From NCBI RefSeq assembly GCF_051513965.1, contig NZ_CP195847.1, positions 2,852,001 to 2,916,000 of the forward strand: 64,000 bases of DNA, given 5' to 3'. The DNA comes from Paramicrobacterium sp051513965. Lineage in GTDB: Bacteria > Actinomycetota > Actinomycetes > Actinomycetales > Microbacteriaceae. Under the pieces are notes generated by a model, which saw only the letters and a list, made by a program, of their open reading frames with translations, was not told the origin of the DNA and did not search any database. How positions within the stretch are numbered: position 1 is the first letter of the stretch; every line of letters starts with the position of its first letter. This document shows, one piece after another, positions 59,179 through 64,000 of the stretch. Both the position numbers and the translations under genes were made by a program.

Positions 59179-60537
59179 ATGACCGTCGACTTCAACAACG
59201 ACATGACCGGCGCGATCGACACGATCTCGCAGCAGGTCAACTCCCGCGACCTGACGGGCGTCGCGGCGATGATCGCCGACCGCGGCACCAACGAGCTCGT
59301 CGACATCTGCGAGCGTCTGAGCAAGCGCCAGAGCGCCGTCGTGTTCCGGTTGCTGTCGAAGCAGCAGGCGCTCGACGTGTTCGAGGCGCTGCCTCCCGCT
59401 CTGCAGAGCGACATCGTTTCAGGCCTGCAGGACTCCGAGGTCGCCTCGCTGTTCGAGCGGCTCACTCCGGATGACCGGGTGCGCCTGCTCGATGAGCTGC
59501 CCGCCGCGCTGGCACCTCAGCTGCTGCGCGGGCTGCCCGCCGTTCAGCGTCAGCTGACGGCCGCGGTTCTGGGCTACCCCCAGGGCAGCATCGGCCGCCG
59601 CATGAGCCCGGAGTACGTCACGACCCACCCCGGCCTCACGGTGACGCAGACGCTCTCCCGCGTGCAGGCTCGACTCGACCACGCCGAGACGGTCTACACG
59701 ATCCCGGTGCTCGACCACGGTCGCAGCGTCGTCGGCATCGTGAGCCTGCGCGACCTGCTGAGGGCAGACGGCGAGATGCTCATTCGCGAGATCATGTCGC
59801 GACCGCACACGATCATGGCGACGTCAGACGAAGAGGATGCCGCGCGAGCCTGCGCCGATCTCGGCGTTCTGGCGCTGCCCATCGTCGACAGTGAGTCCCG
59901 TCTCGTGGGCATCCTCACGATCGATGACGCGGTCCGCATTCTTGAGGAGGAGGAGACCGAGGACTCCGCTCGTCAGGGTGGTGTGGAGCCGCTGCGTCGG
60001 CCGTACCTGGCGACGCCGATCCGCTCGCTTGTGAAGTCGCGTGTGCTGTGGCTGCTGGTGCTCGCGGTCGGTGCGACGCTCACCGTTCAGGTGCTGTCGG
60101 TCTTCGAAGACACGCTCAACGCGGTGACCGTGCTCGCGCTGTTCGTGCCTCTGCTCATCGGAACCGGTGGAAACACGGGCAACCAGGCGGCGACGACCGT
60201 GACGCGGGCACTCGCGCTCGGCGACGTGAGCGCGCGTGACATTCTGCGTGTGCTGGGTCGCGAGATGCGCGTGGGCTTCTCGCTCGGGTTGCTGCTCGGA
60301 ACCCTCGGCTTCGGCATCGCGAGCCTCGTCTATGACACGCAGATCGGTCTCACGATCGGGTTGACGCTCGTGGCCGTGTGCACCGTGGCCGCGACGATCG
60401 GCGGGGTCATGCCCCTCGCCGCTCACGCGATCAAGGTGGACCCGGCCGTGTTCTCGAACCCGTTCATCTCCACGTTCGTGGACGCGACCGGGCTGATCAT
60501 CTACTTCGTGATCGCGATGGCGATTCTGCAGCTGTGA
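59179..60537 (+). CDS. mgtE: MgtE-family magnesium transporter
   Basis: 452 residues: N-terminal helical domain (DLTGVAAMIADRGTNELVDI, superhelix to about 130), two CBS domains (about 135-255; VYTIPVLDHGRSVVGIVSLRDLL, VLALPIVDSESRLVGILTIDDAV split by residues), then five helices with the pore signature PLLIGTGGNTGNQAATTVTRAL at about 340-360. GAAGAGGAG precedes ATG 59179. Mg2+-gated Mg2+ channel. A long structured leader precedes it. Confidence 0.92.
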   Translation: MTVDFNNDMTGAIDTISQQVNSRDLTGVAAMIADRGTNELVDICERLSKRQSAVVFRLLSKQQALDVFEALPPALQSDIVSGLQDSEVASLFERLTPDDRVRLLDELPAALAPQLLRGLPAVQRQLTAAVLGYPQGSIGRRMSPEYVTTHPGLTVTQTLSRVQARLDHAETVYTIPVLDHGRSVVGIVSLRDLLRADGEMLIREIMSRPHTIMATSDEEDAARACADLGVLALPIVDSESRLVGILTIDDAVRILEEEETEDSARQGGVEPLRRPYLATPIRSLVKSRVLWLLVLAVGATLTVQVLSVFEDTLNAVTVLALFVPLLIGTGGNTGNQAATTVTRALALGDVSARDILRVLGREMRVGFSLGLLLGTLGFGIASLVYDTQIGLTIGLTLVAVCTVAATIGGVMPLAAHAIKVDPAVFSNPFISTFVDATGLIIYFVIAMAILQL

Positions 60538-60667
60538 GTGTCGCGGCTCGGCGCGGCGAGTGCGTCGAGCCGCGGCATCCTGCGCCTGAAAGATCGCGCA
60601 ATGCATGGCCCGTGCGCGGAGCGTATCGTGGCGACCAGACGCGACACGATCGCCGGAGGGGGCTCAC

Positions 60668-61519
60668 ATGACTATCGCCGTGACAGGATCCACCGGAGCA
60701 CTGGGCGGCCTGGTCGCCCGCACGCTCGCCGATGCCGGAGCCGCGCAGCGCCTGCTGGTACGCAAGGCGAACCGGGCGCTCGCGCTCGAGGGCGCAGAGG
60801 CGTTCGAGGTCGATTACGGCAATGCGGATGCCGCGGCGAGCGCGCTCCGCGGCATCGACACGCTCTTCATGGTGTCGACCACCGAGAGCATGAACCGCCT
60901 CAACGAGCACCGCACATTCATCACGGCGGCCGTCGCGGCGGGGGTGAAGCACATCGTTTATACGTCGTTCTTCGAGGCCTCGCCCGACGCGACGTTCACG
61001 TTCGCCCGCGATCACGCCGCGACCGAGGAGATCATCGATCAGGCGGGGCTGCGGCACACGTTTCTGCGCGACAACTTCTATCAGGACATCCTGCCGAGCT
61101 TCGTCGGCGACGACGATGTGTTGCGCGGACCGGGCGGCGACGGCAGCGCGTCGTTCGTGGCCCGCGCGGACATCGCGCGGACGGCCGCGGAGATTCTGCA
61201 GCACCCGGAGGACCACGCGTACAAGACGTACAACATGACGGGGCCGGAGGCGCTCAGTCTCGAGCAGGTTGCGGCGGTCATCGCGGATGCCACGGGGCGA
61301 CCTGTCCGCTACCACGACGAGTCGATCGACGAGGCGCGTGCGTCACGTCAGGCGTGGAACCCGCCCGAGTGGCAGATGGATGCCTGGATCAGCACGTACA
61401 CCGCGATCGCCCGCGGCGAGCTGGCGGCCGTGAGTGACGATATCGGGCGGATCACCGGTCGGCCGCCCGCGACGCTCGCGGAGACGGTCGGGGCGCAGGT
61501 CGCCGCCGCTCGCGGCTGA
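60668..61519 (+). CDS. NmrA-like NAD(P)H-dependent reductase (QorB-like)
   Basis: 283 residues of the atypical SDR group: AVTGSTGALGGLVARTL, DTLFMVSTTESMNRL, HIVYTSFFEASPDATF, FLRDNFYQDIL, and YNMTGPEALSLEQVA. Closest in pattern to QorB-type quinone reductases. GGAGGGGG precedes ATG 60668. It stands alone; no regulator is adjacent. Confidence 0.87.
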   Translation: MTIAVTGSTGALGGLVARTLADAGAAQRLLVRKANRALALEGAEAFEVDYGNADAAASALRGIDTLFMVSTTESMNRLNEHRTFITAAVAAGVKHIVYTSFFEASPDATFTFARDHAATEEIIDQAGLRHTFLRDNFYQDILPSFVGDDDVLRGPGGDGSASFVARADIARTAAEILQHPEDHAYKTYNMTGPEALSLEQVAAVIADATGRPVRYHDESIDEARASRQAWNPPEWQMDAWISTYTAIARGELAAVSDDIGRITGRPPATLAETVGAQVAAARG

Positions 61520-61550
61520 CGAGCCGGCGGCATCCCTCACTCCACACTGG

Positions 61551-62411
61551 TCAGAAGGTGCGCCGCCATTCCAGGATGATCTGGGCGGCCTCGTCGAGAT
61601 GGGACTCGAGAATGAAGTGCCCTCCGTCGAACAGCTCGACGCGGGTGTGCGGCACGTCCTTCGCGAATGCCCTGGCACCGTCGGGCCCGAAGATCTCGTC
61701 GTTCGCGCCCCAGATCGCGAGCACAGGCACCTGCGTCTCGCGCAGCCACTCGTGGAACCGCGGATACAGGGCGCGGTTCGTGACGTAGTCGCCGAACAGC
61801 GCCAGCTGCGCGCGGTCGTTGCCGGGTCGTGCGAGCAGGGCGAGGTCGTGTTCCCAGGCATCCGGGTCGATCGTGGTGACGTCGGGGACGCCGTGCGTGT
61901 ACTGCCATTCGACGGCCTCGCGGCCGAGTGCCGGTCGCAGCTTCGCCTCGTTCTCGGGCGACGCATCGGCCGCATACGCCCAGATCGGCTCCCAGAATTC
62001 GGGGACGAAGCCTTCTTCATAGGCGTTGCCGTTCTGCGAGATCACACCGTTCACGGCGTGCGGGCGCGAAAGCGCGAGTCGCCAGGCGATCGGCGCACCG
62101 TAGTCGTGGGTGAAGACGGTGTACGTCGTGAGCTCGAGGGCGTCGACGAACTGCTCGGTCACCTCGGCGAGCCGGTCGAACGTGTAATCGAAGTCGTCGA
62201 CCGATGGAGCTGACGACCGGCCGAAGCCGATGTGGTCCGGCGCGATGACGCGATATTCGGTCGCGAGAAGCGGAATGAGGTGTCGGAACATGTGCGAGCT
62301 GGTCGGGTAGCCGTGCAGAAGCAGCAGCACGGGCGCATCGGAGGGACCGGCTTCGCGATAGAAGACGTCGAGCCCGTCGACCTGGACGGTGCGGTGGTGG
62401 ACCATGACCAT
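61551..62411 (-). CDS. Alpha/beta hydrolase (haloalkane dehalogenase / epoxide hydrolase-like)
   Basis: 286 residues. VLLLLHGYPTSSHMFRHLIP is the oxyanion region (HGYPT), the nucleophile is Asp in VFTHDYGAPIAWRLAL, the acid Asp lies in WGANDEIFGPDG and the base His in GGHFILE. An Asp nucleophile points to dehalogenase- or epoxide-hydrolase-like activity, not a serine esterase. Two ATGs are possible (62411, 62405). Divergent from a CGNR regulator with a symmetric site between them. Confidence 0.87.
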   Translation of the reverse strand: MVMVHHRTVQVDGLDVFYREAGPSDAPVLLLLHGYPTSSHMFRHLIPLLATEYRVIAPDHIGFGRSSAPSVDDFDYTFDRLAEVTEQFVDALELTTYTVFTHDYGAPIAWRLALSRPHAVNGVISQNGNAYEEGFVPEFWEPIWAYAADASPENEAKLRPALGREAVEWQYTHGVPDVTTIDPDAWEHDLALLARPGNDRAQLALFGDYVTNRALYPRFHEWLRETQVPVLAIWGANDEIFGPDGARAFAKDVPHTRVELFDGGHFILESHLDEAAQIILEWRRTF

Positions 62412-62412
62412 G

Positions 62413-62444
62413 ACTAACCTCTTTCAATTGTTTTACTGGTTAGT
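62413..62444. promoter_or_regulatory. Operator in the hydrolase / CGNR divergent promoter
   Basis: ACTAACC (62413-62419) and GGTTAGT (62438-62444) are perfect arms, centred near CAATTG (62425-62430). The left arm touches the hydrolase start codon. Confidence 0.6.
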
Positions 62445-62455
62445 GGGATGCTAGC

Positions 62456-63004
62456 ATGGACTCAGCTGCTTATGGCAAGACGAAAGAGGATGCCGTGGTT
62501 GACGACGAAGAACTTCTCGTTGCGCTGCTCAACAGCGCTCCGGTGCACGACGGACAGCCGACCGATGAGCTCGACGGCGCGTCCGGCCACGCGCTGCTCT
62601 CGCGCTTCGGCGGCACCGGAACCACGACCGAGGTCGAGAGCGCCAAACGAATGCGTGACGCTCTGCAGCGCGTGATTCGCGGGCAGGATGCCTCTGACGA
62701 GCTGCAGCCGCTGCTCGCGCGTGCGTCACTCCGACCGCACGCCACCGCGGAGGGCATCGACTGGCAGCTCGATGCTCCGGCCGACGAACGTCTCGCGATT
62801 CGCGCGGCGCGCGCCTGGTCTCAGGTGCAGCGTGACCTGCCGGGCCGACTGCGCCCGTGCGCGAACACCGAGTGCAACCTCTTCCTCATCGACCACAGCC
62901 GCCCAGGTACAGCGAAGTGGTGCTCGATGGCGACGTGCGGCAACCGCATGAAGGTGCGCGCTCACGCGAAGCGCCAGCGCAGCACGTCACCCGCCTCGTC
63001 TTAG
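62456..63004 (+). CDS. CGNR zinc-finger transcriptional regulator
   Basis: 182 residues: a helical N-terminal ABATE-like domain (EELLVALLNSAPVHDG) and the C-terminal CGNR finger with CANTECNLFLIDHS and WCSMATCGNRMKVRAHAKR (four Cys). Proteins of this family regulate a neighbouring enzyme gene, here probably the divergent alpha/beta hydrolase. Its stop overlaps the convergent kinase stop by three bases. Confidence 0.88.
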   Translation: MDSAAYGKTKEDAVVDDEELLVALLNSAPVHDGQPTDELDGASGHALLSRFGGTGTTTEVESAKRMRDALQRVIRGQDASDELQPLLARASLRPHATAEGIDWQLDAPADERLAIRAARAWSQVQRDLPGRLRPCANTECNLFLIDHSRPGTAKWCSMATCGNRMKVRAHAKRQRSTSPASS

Positions 63005-63957
63005 GCTCGTTCCGCCCCGACTGAATCGAGGTTCGCGCGCAACTCTCCAAGGTAGATTTGCGCACCGGTGCCACCGGATCGAGTCACCGAGTGAGAACCG
63101 GCGAGCGTAGCCCATCTGAGCCGCTCCTCTTCATCATGGATGCCGTGCGCCATCGCGGCGATATATGCGGCGTTGAAGCTGTCGCCTGCACCGGTTGTAT
63201 CGACGACGGAGACCTCCGGAACGTCGACAGTTCTCACATCCCCGTCAGGAGTGGCAACCAGTCCACCATCAGACCCCCGTTTGACGACGACGACAGGACC
63301 GAGCTTGGCTAGCGCGCAGGCGATGTCTTCGTCGGATCCAGCGGGATCATCGGCATACCCTGCACCAACAGCTCGCAGCTCCTGCCGGTTGGGCATGAAG
63401 TGAGTGATGCGCGGCAGCACATCGTCGAGACCGGTCCATTGCTCACTCGGATCCCAATTCGTGTCGACGCTCGTTGTGATTCCCTGCCCACGGAGCTCGT
63501 CGAGAAGCGCAGGCAGGCCAGCCGCGAGCTCCGGAACGAGAAAATACGACGAGAAGTGAACATGCTTGGGCGCGACCCGCTGAACACTCGTTCGCACTGC
63601 CTCGATCGACAGGGTGGGAATGACACCGGGGAAGGTGAAGATCGACCGGTCATCAGGTTGCGAAAGTATCACTGAGATTCCCGTCGCGCCGCCGTCGGCT
63701 CGCAGGAGTTCTGATGTGTCGATGCCGCACTCGGCTAAGTACTCTTCCGTGAGCGTGCCGAAGTAGTCGCTACCCAGTGTGGCGAGCAGGCCCGTATCGA
63801 CACCGAGCTTCACAAGGCCAGCTGCGACGATGGACGCACTTCCGCCCAGCACGAGCTCGGCCGACGTGAGCAACTGCTCGGCTTGTCCGAAGCGCGGCTT
63901 GACGTCTCCGCGCAGAATGAAATCCGGGTTGGTGTCTCCAACGACCAGTGTGTGCAC
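63001..63957 (-). CDS. PfkB-family carbohydrate kinase
   Basis: 318 residues: VVGDTNPDFILRGDVKPRFGQ, LGGSASIVAAGLVKLG in place of the usual GGxxxN signature (the Asn is not seen), MPNRQELRAVG, and the catalytic VVDTTGAGDSFNAAY. GTG 63957 follows AAAGGAT. Likely phosphorylates a ketose or keto-deoxy sugar acid. A gene appears to end just upstream (63963), so it belongs to an operon that continues beyond the window. Confidence 0.88.
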   Translation of the reverse strand: MHTLVVGDTNPDFILRGDVKPRFGQAEQLLTSAELVLGGSASIVAAGLVKLGVDTGLLATLGSDYFGTLTEEYLAECGIDTSELLRADGGATGISVILSQPDDRSIFTFPGVIPTLSIEAVRTSVQRVAPKHVHFSSYFLVPELAAGLPALLDELRGQGITTSVDTNWDPSEQWTGLDDVLPRITHFMPNRQELRAVGAGYADDPAGSDEDIACALAKLGPVVVVKRGSDGGLVATPDGDVRTVDVPEVSVVDTTGAGDSFNAAYIAAMAHGIHDEEERLRWATLAGSHSVTRSGGTGAQIYLGELRANLDSVGAERA

Positions 63958-63962
63958 CGGCG

Positions 63963-64000
63963 TTATCCTTTCAGTCCTGAGAAGGTCATTGTCTGGATGA
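63963..64000 (-). CDS. C-terminal end of an upstream gene (partial)
   Basis: The frame IQTMTFSGLKG followed by TAA at 63963-63965 could be the last residues of a permease-like protein, five bases from the kinase start. Too little is visible for identification. Confidence 0.3.
   Translation of the reverse strand, partial: IQTMTFSGLKG

Overview
The window looks like chromosomal DNA of a high-G+C Gram-positive bacterium, most likely Actinomycetota of the Microbacteriaceae type. The basis is the G+C-rich sequence, the frequent GGATGCC/GCATCC words, the many GTG starts and ATGA/GTGA gene overlaps, ABC sugar importers without their own ATPase, and MmpS/DUF4190-, EI24- and CGNR-type proteins. The genus cannot be read from the sequence. 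I see no rRNA, tRNA, CRISPR array or complete insertion sequence.

Layout. 0-1.7 kb: end of a PTS ascorbate-type EIIC gene plus HPr. 1.7-3.4 kb: an abiEi-abiEii toxin-antitoxin cassette between 26-bp direct repeats, one of which is the 3' end of the next gene. 3.4-9.1 kb: a probable N-acetylmannosamine locus (GntR regulator, lipoprotein and two permeases of an ABC importer, ROK kinase, NanE epimerase) with matching GntR-type operators in both divergent promoters. 9.1-13.6 kb: an accessory island of lower G+C with a tiny Cys-rich protein, Vsr endonuclease, C5-cytosine methyltransferase and NgoFVII-type restriction enzyme. 13.6-26.5 kb: a large sugar cluster. An 11-gene minus-strand operon runs DeoR regulator, enolase-superfamily dehydratase, aldehyde dehydrogenase, PFK-type kinase, ABC importer, dehydrogenase, DUF2090/IolC-type aldolase, FadR-type regulator, dehydrogenase. 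Divergent from it are a YihT-like sulfofructose-phosphate aldolase and a TauE/SafE exporter. I read this as sulfosugar catabolism with unusual additional steps.

26.6-28.3 kb: decayed DNA (DUF4143 ATPase remnant, IS256 transposase remnant, frameshifted uracil-DNA-glycosylase-like gene, truncated gene plus a 63-residue partner). 28.4-34.5 kb: TetR-controlled glycoside operon (MFS importer, GH3 glucosidase, SDR, HSL-type esterase). 34.6-37.7 kb: MmpS-like membrane protein, then hipBA between perfect 22-bp direct repeats, then a VOC protein. 37.7-41.1 kb: two SDRs, an XRE/MmyB regulator and a small alarmone synthetase. 41.1-42.6 kb: the C-terminal halves of a GH16 LPXTG surface enzyme and of FtsW joined head to head, both without N-termini. 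42.9-47.1 kb: nucleoside salvage (nucleoside hydrolase, MFS, GntR, ribokinase). 47.5-54.3 kb: MarR/NmrA pair, TetR/DHA2 efflux pair, RidA with an MHS transporter and a YheO-type regulator. 54.3-64 kb: Nudix, thioesterase, EI24, ArsR/AHSA1 pair, YbhN-type flippase, MgtE, an NmrA-like reductase, an alpha/beta hydrolase with a CGNR regulator, and a PfkB kinase.

The most notable structure outside genes: two toxin-antitoxin cassettes of about 1.7 kb, each bounded by 22-26 bp direct repeats and lacking a recombinase; four copies of a ~54-nt hairpin family and two copies of a 44-nt palindrome family, mostly between convergent genes; and clear palindromic operators next to most regulators. All function calls come from reading motifs by eye; no database search was run.
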